A model generated the notes under the pieces. That model searched no databases. It was not told the DNA's origin and saw only the letters and a list, made by a program, of their open reading frames with translations. From assembly GCA_963781495.1 (NCBI GenBank), contig CAWAFX010000002.1:558001-622000 (forward strand): a stretch of 64,000 nt of DNA, in the 5' to 3' direction. Position numbers and translations under genes: made by a program. This DNA comes from Mayfieldus sp963781495. Lineage in GTDB: Bacteria; Actinomycetota; Thermoleophilia; Solirubrobacterales; 70-9. This document shows positions 39,254-47,929 of this stretch, in pieces; positions within the stretch are counted from its first letter, which is position 1, and each line of letters opens with the position of its first letter.

Positions 39254-39444
39254 TCGGCCAACCTAAGAGAGTTCATTGGACCCGATCAGGAAGGTAGCGG
39301 CTCCGTAGCGGCTACGCAGCGAATCGCGGGCTTCGCCCCGATGCCCGGATTCGATCTCGTGCCTAGCCTGCTGACTGAATGGCAATGCCCGTCGCAACTG
39401 CAAAGAGGACCTCAACGAGAGGCGCCGACCTCGGCTTCGAGTCG

Positions 39445-40515
39445 ATGAAGGCAGCGGTATTCCGCGGTCGCGAGCAGATCGTCCTCGAGGACAAGCCAAG
39501 GCCTACCTGCGGGCCCAACGACGCGATCGTCAGGGTGACGCTAACGACGATCTGCGGCACAGACGTCCACATCTGGCGCGAGCAATATCCGGTTGCCCGC
39601 GGGCTGACGGTCGGCCACGAGGCGGTCGGGGTGATCGACGAGCTCGGCGAGGCGGTCAGCGGCTATGAGGTCGGTCAGCGGGTGCTGGTTGGCGCAATCA
39701 CTCCCTGCGGAACCTGCTTCTTCTGCCAGTCACACGACGAGTCGCAGTGCTCCGGCCACGACGACCGTTGGGAGATGGTCGGTGGTTGGCGGCTCGGCAA
39801 CTCGATCGACGGCACGCAGGCGCAGTACTTCCGGGTCCCCTACGCGCAGGCCAACCTGGCGCCGATCCCCGACGAGCTCACCGACGGCGAGTGCATCCTG
39901 CTCACCGACGTCGCCTCGACGGGGATCTCGGCCGCCGAGCGCGCCGACGTACAGGTCGGCCAGACCGTGGCGGTGTTCGCGCAGGGCCCGATCGGCCTCT
40001 GCGCGACCGCCGGCGCCCGCCTGCGGGGCGCCTCGCTGATCATCGCCGTCGACTCGATCGAGAAGCGGCTGAAGCTGGCGCGGCGAATGGGCGCCGACGA
40101 GATGATCGACTTCAGCCAGGAAGACCCCGTCGCCGCGATCAGGAGGCTGACCGGCGGCCGCGGAGTCGACGTCGCGATCGAGGCGCTGGGAACCCAGCAG
40201 ACGTTCCAATCCTGTCTCGAGGCGATCCGGCCGGGCGGGATCGTCTCCAGCCTCGGCGTCTACGGCGGCAAGCTCGAGCTGCCGGTCGAGCCCTACGTAT
40301 ATGGGATCGGCGACAAGCAGGTCATGTCGACGCTGTGCCCGGGCGGCAAGGAGCGGATGCGCAAGCTGATGGAGCTGGTGCGCCACGGCCGCATCGACCT
40401 GACGCCGCTGATCACCCATCGGTTTGCGCTGACTGAGATCGAGGCCGCCTACGAGCTGTTCGCAAACCAGCGCGACGGCGTGGTCAAGGTGGCGATCGAT
40501 CCGCGCCGGACGTGA
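39445..40515 (+). CDS. Zinc-dependent alcohol dehydrogenase (MDR family)
   Basis: 356 residues from MKAAVFRG (upstream ATG at 39379 is possible). Catalytic zinc ligands in TICGTDVHIW (Cys) and GHEAVG (His-Glu), and a cysteine-rich structural-zinc loop CGTCFFCQSHDESQC. Nucleotide-binding segment VAVFAQGPIGLCATAGA with an Asp at the end of the following strand. Resembles secondary/isopropanol-type dehydrogenases. May dispose of reducing equivalents during oxygen limitation. Confidence 0.9.
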   Translation: MKAAVFRGREQIVLEDKPRPTCGPNDAIVRVTLTTICGTDVHIWREQYPVARGLTVGHEAVGVIDELGEAVSGYEVGQRVLVGAITPCGTCFFCQSHDESQCSGHDDRWEMVGGWRLGNSIDGTQAQYFRVPYAQANLAPIPDELTDGECILLTDVASTGISAAERADVQVGQTVAVFAQGPIGLCATAGARLRGASLIIAVDSIEKRLKLARRMGADEMIDFSQEDPVAAIRRLTGGRGVDVAIEALGTQQTFQSCLEAIRPGGIVSSLGVYGGKLELPVEPYVYGIGDKQVMSTLCPGGKERMRKLMELVRHGRIDLTPLITHRFALTEIEAAYELFANQRDGVVKVAIDPRRT

Positions 40516-40604
40516 GCGCCTAGAAAGTGGTCCGCGGGCGGGCGAAACGGCGCTTCACCCGTCCCCCGGTCGCTTCCGCCTTGTAACTAGGCTGATGCCC
40601 CCAG

Positions 40605-41491
40605 ATGGCGGCGATCCGCACCGAGGGGCTGAGCAAGCGCTACGGCGACACGCTGGCCCTCGACTCGCTCGATCTCTCGGTCCAGGAGGGCGAGGTCTAC
40701 GGTTACCTGGGACCCAACGGCGCCGGCAAGACGACGACGATCCGGCTCCTGCTCGGCTTGCACCGCCCGAGCGCCGGCAGGGCGGAGCTGTTCGGGATCG
40801 ACGCCTGGCGTGACCCGGTCTCCGCCCATCGCCGCGTCGCCTATGTCCCGGCGAGCCGTTCCTCTGGCCGGCCCTGACCTCGGCCGAGACCTTCGAGTTC
40901 ATCGCTCGGCTGCGCGGCGGCACCGACTGCGCCTACCAGGACGAGTTGATCGAGCGTTTCAAGCTCGACACCTCGAAGAAGGTGCGGGCGCTCTCGAAGG
41001 GCAACCGGCAGAAGGTCCAGCTGGTGGCGGCACTTGCCAGTCGTGCCGACCTCCTGGTCCTCGACGAGCCGACCAGCGGCGTCGACCCGCTGATGGAGGT
41101 GGCATTTCGCGAAAGCGTCCATGAGGCGAAGGAGCGGGGGCAGACGATCTTTCTCTCATCGCACATCCTCAGCGAGGTCGAGGCCCTATGCGATCGCGTC
41201 GGCATCCTGCGCGACAGCCGCCTGGTCGACGAGGGCACCCTGGCGGAGTTGCGCCACCTGGGGGCTCAGACGGTGGAGGCGACCTTCGAGGGCGAGCCGC
41301 CGCGGCTCAGCCTGCCGGGCGTCAAGGTGATCCCCGCCGGCGCCAGCGCGCTCCGCTTCGAGGTCAGCGGCCCGATCCGCCCGCTTCTGTGGGCCCTCGC
41401 CGAGCATCCGGTCGTAGGCCTGACCAGCCGCGAGCCCTCGCTGGAGGAAATCTTCCTCCACCACTACGACTCCCCCGGCGATGGCGACTAG
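40605..41491 (+). CDS. ABC transporter ATPase (one frameshift as sequenced)
   Basis: ATP-binding subunit of an ABC-2 exporter. Walker A GPNGAGKTT, signature LSKGNRQKVQL, Walker B LLVLDEPTSGVDP, and H-loop FLSSHIL are all present. The frame changes near 40855. Adding one G to a CCCGG run joins VAYVP to GEPFLWPALTSAETFEF and restores a ~295-residue protein. Its stop overlaps the permease start. The permease is interrupted by a mobile element, so the exporter is inactive regardless of whether this shift is real. Confidence 0.85.
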
Positions 41492-42344
41492 GGCGATCGC
41501 CAGGCGCTCGTTCGCCGACTCGCGCATTCGCAACCTCTGCTTCGCGGCCCTCTTCGCGCTCTACGCGGGCGGCCAGGCGGCGGCCTACCGCAGCACCTAT
41601 CCGAGCCTCTCCGATCGGCTCCAGTTCGCGCGCAGCTTCGGCGACAACAAGGCGATCCGCCTCTTCTATGGAGTGCCGCACGACCTCCTGACCACCGGCG
41701 GCTATGCGGCCTGGCGGGTCGGAGGGGTGCTGGCCATCTTCGCCGCGGCCTGGGGATTGCTGGCCGCGGTGAGGGCACTGCGAGCCGAGGAGGACGCCGG
41801 CCGGCAGGAGCTTGTGATGGCGGCGCCGGTGGGCCGCCGGCAGGCGTTCCTTGCGGTCCTGCTCGCGATCGGCGCCGGCGGGTCCTGCCTCTGGCTGGCC
41901 GAGTTCGCCGGCCTGGCCGCGGCGAAGTTGCCGCTCGGCGAGTCGGCCTTCATGGCGCTGGCGACGGCGTCGGTGGTGCCCGTGTTCGTCGCAGTCGGCG
42001 CGCTGACCAGTCAGCTGGCGGGCTCGCGCCGGGTCGCCCTCGAGCTGAGCGGCGGGGTGCTGGCGCTCGCCTTCGCACTGCGGGTGATCGCCGATACCTC
42101 GTCTGGTCTGGGGGGCCTCCGCTGGGCGACGCCGCTGGGCTGGGCCGAGGAGATGCGGCCGTTCACCGGGTCGCGGCCGGCGGTGCTGATCCTCCCCCTC
42201 CTCGCCAGCGCGCTGCTGCTCGGCGCCGCCGCTCTGATCTACATGCGACGCGACATCGGTCAGGGTCTGATTCGCAGCCGCGAGATCGCCGAGCCGGACA
42301 TGCGGCTGCTTCGGTCCCCGACCGCGCTGGCCCTGCGAAGCGAG

Positions 42345-42472
42345 CGCGGCAGCCTCGTCGCCTGGTGCCTCGGGTCCGGGGTCTTCGCGCTGATCGTCGG
42401 GGTGATATCGCGGCAGCCTCGTCGCCTGGTGCCTCGGGTCCGGGGTCTTCGCGCTGATCGTCGGGGTGATAT
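42345..42472. repeat. 64-bp exact tandem duplication inside the permease gene
   Basis: Two head-to-tail copies, 42345-42408 and 42409-42472, identical by eye. Sixty-four is not a multiple of three, so it shifts the permease frame by +1. Deleting one copy restores continuous coding. It may be a genuine slippage duplication or an assembly artefact. Confidence 0.85.
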
Positions 42473-42992
42473 CCGACAGCGTCAGCGCGGCGGGGATCTC
42501 GAAGAGCCTGGTGCGCCAGCTGCGGGCGCTCGGCGGTGCCTCGATCATCACCCCGACCGGCTACATCAGCCTGACGTTTCTCTTCTTCGTCCTGCTCGTC
42601 AGCCTCTTTGCCTGCTCGCAGATCGCCGCCGCTCGCCACGAAGAGACCGATCAGCGCCTCGAGACGCTGTTCGCCTTCCCGATCAAGCGGGCCCGTTGGC
42701 TTGCCGGCCGCCTGGCCCTGGCGGCTGCAGGATCAGTGACCCTGGCGCTGCTCGCCGGGGCCATTGCCTGGGCGGGGGCGGCGTCGCAGGGCGCGGACGT
42801 CTCGCTCGCGGACACGCTGGCCGCGGGGGCCAACTGCCTGCCGGTGGCGCTCCTGTTCCTGGCCATCGGCTCGCTGGCATTCGCCGTCCTTCCGCGAGCG
42901 AGCACCGGGATCGCTTACGGGCTGGTCATAGCGGCGTTTCTCTGGCAGCTGTTCGGCTCCCTGCTCGACGTACCGGCCTGGACGCTCGACCT

Positions 42993-43006
42993 GTCGCCGT
43001 TTCACC
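42993..43006. repeat. Left copy of 14-bp target site duplication
   Basis: GTCGCCGTTTCACC immediately before the left inverted repeat, identical to 46378-46391 after the right repeat. The duplicated sequence belongs to the permease codons for SPFH. Confidence 0.85.
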
Positions 43007-43105
43007 GGGGTATAGGGGACGCCGAAAAGCGGACGCGGAATCAAAATTCCGGCGAAACCTCAATATGCGTGAATTCGTGCCTAGATATTCCGAAACCGAA
43101 TTACT
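43007..43105 (+). repeat. Left terminal inverted repeat, 99 bp
   Basis: Starts GGGGTATAGGGGACG and ends at CGAATTACT. Identical, as reverse complement, to 46278-46376 over all 99 bases. It also contains a short internal dyad around GGAATCAAAATTCC. Confidence 0.9.
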
Positions 43106-43454
43106 TCTTCGATTGAGCTCGTCCAAACCGGAGCTGACGCGAATCCGATTTCCTCCGTCGTCGGTGCCCAGGGGGAGAGGCGCCTGCCGTCGGAGCCCGT
43201 GCCTGCATCATTGATAAGCCAGCCTCAGAAATTCGCACAGGTAATGCGCGTCTTTTCAAAAGCGGGATTGCGCGGATCCGCTTTGACTATTCAGTACCGC
43301 TCGCCGTGATTTCTTTCCTGACCTCGTGGTCAGTGCGGTGTCCGCCGCCCTAACTGTTCGCCGACCATGTTGACTCCATCGCGCTGATCGTGTCCACGAC
43401 AGCCGTAGGGCTATCGGTTTCCGTCCTACGCAGAGGGCAAAAGAGGAGAGAACC
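43106..43454. other. 349-bp leader region of the element without a gene
   Basis: Stop codons interrupt all frames at short intervals and codon use is poor. It presumably holds the promoter of the secreted-protein gene; a purine-rich AAAGAGGAGAG precedes that gene's ATG. No repeat, tRNA-like fold or transposase remnant was recognised. Confidence 0.5.
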
Positions 43455-44009
43455 ATGCAAGGCAAATTTTCACGGAGACGAGCGACGGGGACACTCGCGG
43501 TCACTATTTGCATCGCGCTGGTACTGCTGCTCGCCCCCCAAGCCGGAGCATCACAACCGAATGGCGGTGTGAATTACAGCGATTTAAATAACGACCAATG
43601 CCAGGCTTGGTCCATCAGCAACCCGTGGGCCGGATATGGCGGTATGGCAACAAGTGCGGGAGTGCTATGTCTCCGTGAGGTTTGGGGCACAGTGGCAACC
43701 ACTCCATGGACAGTAAAGTCCTGGGACCAAAATCGGGGCACCCTCACTGCCAACCTGAAGCTATGGGGGCACCTCTTCTACGGTGGTTCATGGCACTGGA
43801 ACTCGGTCACTACCTCGACGCATCTAGCTGGCTGCTTCAACGTGCCGCTGAACATACACATAGGGCCTGTGCACGTCGAAGGAGGCACAGAGTGTGCCGC
43901 CAGCCTGTTTACGTTTTGGGGCTCTGCACCACATGGCAGCTATCACGGTGAGCTAGAGGTAAACGGCGGCATGCTCGATGACGCCAACTCCAACAGCATC
44001 AACTTTTGA
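43455..44009 (+). CDS. Secreted protein carried by the element, function unknown
   Basis: 184 residues: basic start, hydrophobic core and Ala-rich cleavage region (signal peptide about 1-32, cleavage near GASQ), then a mature domain rich in Trp, Gly, Ser, Asn and Thr with four Cys (QCQAW, LCLREVW, GCFNVP, ECAAS) that could form two disulfides. Strong Shine-Dalgarno GGAGAG. No family recognised. Composition and lower GC differ from neighbours, indicating transfer. Could be an antimicrobial or surface protein. Confidence 0.65.
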   Translation: MQGKFSRRRATGTLAVTICIALVLLLAPQAGASQPNGGVNYSDLNNDQCQAWSISNPWAGYGGMATSAGVLCLREVWGTVATTPWTVKSWDQNRGTLTANLKLWGHLFYGGSWHWNSVTTSTHLAGCFNVPLNIHIGPVHVEGGTECAASLFTFWGSAPHGSYHGELEVNGGMLDDANSNSINF

Positions 44010-44021
44010 GCGGTCTGGGCT

Positions 44022-44046
44022 AGAGCCGCTCACGTTGGCTCTTTTC
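44022..44046 (+). terminator. Intrinsic terminator after the element's secreted-protein gene
   Basis: Perfect 6-bp stem AGAGCC/GGCTCT with a 9-nt loop followed by TTTCT, 13 nt after the stop codon. A second overlapping dyad GAGCGG/CCGCTC lies just upstream. Confidence 0.6.
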
Positions 44047-44107
44047 TGCTGAGGGCCTCGAAGCCGCTGTCCCCTACGACCGGCTGGCCGCAGCAATCGC
44101 GGACGCC

Positions 44108-45484
44108 TAATCTGCGACGGGCATCACGATGCCCGGATGCCCTTCGGGAAGACCGAACTTGTCCGGTTGGGCTCCCTCGTAGAACCAATCCGGTAATAGG
44201 CCGAAGAACAGCTGGACCTCATCCTCGCTCGAGAACGGCTGGCCCTTGCGATTGATCACCTTGTAGCCGTCGTTGTTCTCGATAGTGCCTCCATATAGCC
44301 GCTCCGGCCGATCCCCGCTAGGCCAGCCTCCCCCTGCTCACGGAGCGCGACTCGCCACTCGAGCGCGTCCGCGCCTACGACGGTTCGTTCGGTGGGCCTT
44401 GCCGGTTCATGGAGCCAGTCCCATCGGTCCTTGTAATCGGGAATCTGGCTTGGTCGGATGGTTCGCTGCTCAGTGTCCTTCCGAGCCTTCCCAGACTTAG
44501 CTGCGGCGAGGGTATTCAAGATCCTCAAGGACCTTGGCATTGAGGGCGAGGAGTCGATCGTCCTGATCGATGCCCGCAGCGACAACAAGCCGTGCTCAGT
44601 GACAACGTCTTGGCCGAGATCGTCGATGAATTCGTCGAAGGGGTTCGCTATGCCGAGCTTCTCGCGGAAATATCGGTTAATCCGTGCCCGTTGTCTTCGC
44701 TCGTTGGTTTCTCGAGCTTGTTTGAAAGTCTGAATTGATATGCACGGAGCTGCTCGTTCGGGATCGCGTCGGGCAAGACGGCGAACCGGTCGACCATGTC
44801 GATGTGGTTGATCCAGGTGTCCTCCCGCCTGAGGATGTCCATCGGGGTCAGGAGCACGTAGTCATCTTCGAGCCGCGGGAGCCAGAACGCCTTGACCGCC
44901 CAGGTCTTGGTCTCGTAGTTGAAGTAGGCCCGATCAACGTTGAACTGATCGCAGCGGTCGTCGGCGACGTGCTCGCGAACGAACGTCTCGGTGTAGTCGC
45001 AGAGGTAGCCCTTGATCAGGTTGGTGGTGAAGTCGCTGATGCTGTCCTTGCCGACCCCGGGCTTGATCAAGCAGAGCTTCTCTAGGTGCGAACCCTTGGT
45101 GATTGTCTCCTTGCCGAAGTCAGCCAGGATGCTTCCGAGGGCCTCATGCAGGGCCTCAGCGAAGTCGGCTCCCAAGCCGTGGCCACCGTTGCCGAAGAAC
45201 GTGTAGCCGAACCAGTTCTGCTTGACCTCCTCGAAGCAGTAGAGATCCTCGATCTGGGCGGGATCGAGGCCATCGCCGCCAGCCTCGTCGCGTAAGAAGC
45301 GCAGGTAACGCAGGATCTCCTCGTGCAGCGCCTGGTAGGTCTCGTTCTCGCTGTTGAAGAGTAGAAACGGGTCCACAAACAGAGGCAGATCGGAGACGAC
45401 GCTTATGTCCAGGGCGCCGTAGTCCTTCAGCAGGCCGGGATCGATATCGAAGTGATTCGAGAAATAGAGATCCACTGCGATCAA
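44108..45484 (-). pseudogene. Element gene of uncharacterised family, C-terminal part frameshifted
   Basis: The frame 45484-44648 gives a protein starting MIAVDLYFSNHFDID with DLPLFVDPFLLFNSEN, KGSHLEKLCLIKPGVGKD and DYVLLTPMDILRREDTWINH, ending in good order near PNEQLRAY. I recall a conserved uncharacterised bacterial family with this N-terminal signature. Beyond ~44740 coding continues only by changing frame: a stretch with RINRYFREKLGIANPFDEF, then IENNDGYKVINRKGQPFSSEDEVQLFF near 44280-44180, ending at a TAG near 44108. At least two shifts are needed. In remembered relatives the C terminus holds a nuclease-like domain, which I cannot see intact here. Confidence 0.65.
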
Positions 45485-45560
45485 AGGTTAGAAGCGACTG
45501 GGCGTCGACCAAGATCGTCGAGATCGCTGCGGCGTGCCGAGATGCGTAGCGTCTGATCGT

Positions 45561-46237
45561 ATGGCCAAGTCGCTGCCCGAAAGAACCGTCGATGCGTTCT
45601 TCGCTATGACCGTCGCGAAGCACCTCCCAAATGCAGCGCTATGGGATCCAACAAACACGGCCGACGCGTGGGATCACACATTGCTGGCCGCCGGCAAGAC
45701 AGTGCTCATCGAGAGCAAGGGCAATGAGGAGGGTCTAAACGACATCCTCATCGATCTCGAGCAGCTCCACAATTACTTGGCCCTAGGCGTCGCGCCACTC
45801 GTCTTCTATCTCCTGCCTGATCCGCCCGGATGGAGCGACAGGCGAGAGCCGGTGGCGCCGGGATTTCCCGCCTCGAGATGGCCTGACTTTGACCAATGGG
45901 CGTACGTCGTTCCGGCTGGAGGCTTGCGCTAGCCACCGGGCTTGTGGGCCGGACAAGGACCGTTCGTCCACGCGCAGGGACATTTGAAGTCCCGGCCACA
46001 AGGGCGGCCGTCCCGTCCATTCGACTTGATCAATTCTTGAGCGAACTGCAGGCGTGCTTCTGGGTCAACCCGCATGGCGGACCCGGTACCTCAGTTGTGC
46101 CGGGACGCCCCGGGCCTGAACATTTGGACATGTTGATCGGCGACCGCGAAAGCCTCGCCGATCGAATCCCGCTGGACGAACCTGAGCAATTACGTCCTAC
46201 GCGCCTCACTGCGGTGGCCCTGCATCTCCCACCGTAG
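45561..46237 (+). CDS. Element gene with PD-(D/E)XK nuclease-like motif (one frameshift)
   Basis: Begins MAKSLPERTVDAFF. Residues ~36-52 contain WDHTLL...VLIESKG, the D-x(n)-E-x-K pattern of restriction-like nucleases, followed by a helix EQLHNYLALG. The first frame stops at 45932 and coding continues in another frame (LALATGLVGRTRTV...) to a TAG at 46237, ~224 residues if joined. Divergent from the 45484 gene, 76 bp between starts, so a shared control region is likely. The nuclease call rests on the motif only. Confidence 0.55.
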
Positions 46238-46277
46238 GTCCGTAAAAGGGACCCGAATTTCATTTCTTTTCGAAACC

Positions 46278-46376
46278 AGTAATTCGGTTTCGGAATATCT
46301 AGGCACGAATTCACGCATATTGAGGTTTCGCCGGAATTTTGATTCCGCGTCCGCTTTTCGGCGTCCCCTATACCCC
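46278..46376 (-). repeat. Right terminal inverted repeat, 99 bp
   Basis: Exact reverse complement of 43007-43105. Perfect identity suggests recent insertion or maintained function as transposase ends. Confidence 0.9.
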
Positions 46377-46377
46377 C

Positions 46378-46391
46378 GTCGCCGTTTCACC
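46378..46391. repeat. Right copy of 14-bp target site duplication
   Basis: GTCGCCGTTTCACC, identical to 42993-43006. The next bases resume the permease reading frame. Confidence 0.85.
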
Positions 46392-46516
46392 ATGTCGGGC
46401 TGGTGCCCGCCGAGTCGTTCAAGGCCGGCGCCGCAGCCGTGATGCTCGCGACCGCCTTCCTGCTGGCGCTGCTCTCGCTGAGGGCCTTCGCGCACCGCGA
46501 CCTGGTCGGCGATTGA
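46392..46516 (+). pseudogene. ABC-2 permease, 3' remnant after the element
   Basis: Encodes the last ~41 residues, HVGLVPAESFKAGAAAVML... with a final hydrophobic helix and the ending AHRDLVGD before TGA. In frame with codons ending at 43006 if element and one target copy are removed. Convergent with the Nramp gene 1 nt away. Confidence 0.85.
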
Positions 46517-46517
46517 C

Positions 46518-47843
46518 TCACCCGGCGATCGTCAGGATCGCCAGCAGCGCGACTGATGCCGCGATCAGGGCGAAGGTCACGCCGGTGATCCAGATTCCGG
46601 TTGGGCTGAGCGCATACTCGCCCATCACCTGTGGATCGCGGGCGAGGCGGCGCATGAAGGGCAGCAGGACCAGCAGCAGGACCGCGTTCAGCGCCTGCGA
46701 CAGGAACAGGATCGGGATCAGCGGCGCGCCGGGAATCATCACGATCACTGCGGCGACGAGGACGATCGCCCCGTAGCTGCAATAGAAGAGGCGCGCCTCT
46801 CCGAAGCGGTCGTTGATGTCGGCGCGAGCTCCGAACGCCTCGCCGACCGAGTAGGCCGTCGACAGCGGGACGATCGCCGCGGCAAGCAGCGCCGCGCCAA
46901 GAAAGCCGAGCCCGAACAGGGTCGAGGCAAGGCTTCCGGCGAGGGGACGCAGGGCCCCGGCGGCATCGCTGGCATCGTTGATCGTCACGCCCTCGACGTG
47001 GAGGGTGGCGGCGCAGGCGATGACGACGAAGACGCCGATCACGCCGGTCAGCAGGGCGCCGACGACGACGTCGATGCCCTCGTAGCGCAGGTCCTCGATC
47101 TTCAGCTTCTTGTCGACGGCATAGGACTGGATGAAGGCCAGGCCCCAGGGCGCCAGGGTCGTGCCGAGGGTTGCGACGGACACCAGGACCGCTTCACGAT
47201 GCAGCGGGATGCTGGGAACCACCAGCCCCCTTGCAGTCGCCCCCCAGTCCGGATGGGCGAGGAAGCCGGCGAGGATGTAGGCGACGAACACCCCGCTGAG
47301 GGCGAGCAGGACGTGCTCGACGTGGCGAAAGGATCCCCGCAGGACGAGCGCCGAGACTCCGATCGCGGCCAATGGCACGCTGACGTAGCGGCTGATGCCG
47401 GCGAGCAGGTCGAGGGCGGCAGAGACACCCGCGAACTCGGCGCAGAGGGTGCCGCCGTTGGCGATCACCAGCGCCGTGAGGACGACCCCCGCCCCGCGAA
47501 CGCCGTAGTGCTCGCGAACGAGCGTGACCAGGCCCTTCCCGGTGACGACTCCCATCCGCGCGCCGAGAAGGTGAAAGACGACCAGGGCGACGGTCGAGAG
47601 CGCGAGGACCCAGAGCAGCTCGTAGCCGTACTTGGCGCCGAGGATCGAATAGGTCGTTATCCCGGCGGGATCGTCGTCAGATAGCCCGGCGAGAACACCC
47701 GGGCCGACGACCGCAAGAAGGGCGCCGACGGAGCCGCCTGCCAGCAGGACCGGACGGCGGCGAACGAGCTGCCAATGAAGGTACCGGCCCGGATGGCGAT
47801 GGACGAAATGATGCTTCTCTTGGTGGGCCTTGCGGGCGCTCAT
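46518..47843 (-). CDS. Nramp-family divalent cation transporter, NRMT-like
   Basis: 441 residues with about 11 transmembrane helices. The TM1 metal-binding motif is SDDDPAG in place of the DPGN of canonical Mn2+/Fe2+ Nramps, as in the Mg2+-capable NRMT subgroup. TM6 reads ALGTTLAPW-like rather than the canonical MPH. A His-rich N-terminal tail (EKHHFVHRHPGRYLHW) may bind metal. Mg2+ or Mn2+ uptake is predicted, substrate uncertain. Confidence 0.87.
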   Translation of the reverse strand: MSARKAHQEKHHFVHRHPGRYLHWQLVRRRPVLLAGGSVGALLAVVGPGVLAGLSDDDPAGITTYSILGAKYGYELLWVLALSTVALVVFHLLGARMGVVTGKGLVTLVREHYGVRGAGVVLTALVIANGGTLCAEFAGVSAALDLLAGISRYVSVPLAAIGVSALVLRGSFRHVEHVLLALSGVFVAYILAGFLAHPDWGATARGLVVPSIPLHREAVLVSVATLGTTLAPWGLAFIQSYAVDKKLKIEDLRYEGIDVVVGALLTGVIGVFVVIACAATLHVEGVTINDASDAAGALRPLAGSLASTLFGLGFLGAALLAAAIVPLSTAYSVGEAFGARADINDRFGEARLFYCSYGAIVLVAAVIVMIPGAPLIPILFLSQALNAVLLLVLLPFMRRLARDPQVMGEYALSPTGIWITGVTFALIAASVALLAILTIAG

Positions 47844-47929
47844 TGATCCCAGACCACGTGGTTTCTACTGATCAGCAGAGCGGGCCCTCACTGATGCCGC
47901 CTGCAGGCACGGCTCGTAGATTTGCAGGC

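Larger units (their letters stand above)
41481..43006 (+). pseudogene. ABC-2 permease, 5' part, interrupted by mobile element and 64-bp duplication
   Basis: Exporter membrane subunit with many hydrophobic helices, e.g. ALFALYAGGQ at the N terminus and LTFLFFVLLVSLFACS in the middle. The frame is lost after GVISRQ because of a 64-bp tandem duplication (42345-42472). Downstream codons continue in another frame as GVISDSVSAAGISKSLV. At 43006 the coding sequence stops inside DLSPFH and resumes at 46392. Deleting the element and one duplication copy restores a single reading frame of ~525 residues. Confidence 0.88.
43007..46377. mobile_element. 3.37-kb transposon-like element without recognisable transposase
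   Basis: Bounded by 99-bp perfect terminal inverted repeats and flanked by a 14-bp direct repeat. Removing the element and one repeat copy rejoins permease codons ...DLSPFH|HVGLVPAESF... in frame, so the boundaries are well defined. The right end has one extra C (46377) relative to a perfect mirror. GC content inside is visibly lower than in the host genes. Cargo: a secreted protein, a damaged minus-strand gene set (44108-45484) and a divergent frameshifted gene (45561-46237). No transposase, integrase or relaxase motif is seen, so it is probably mobilised in trans. Confidence 0.85.

Noticed and set aside
43007..43214. Frame through the left TIR encoding MREFVPRYSETELL, also present at the right end on the other strand
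   Set aside because: It is created by the inverted repeat itself and has no start, RBS or conserved product; not a gene.
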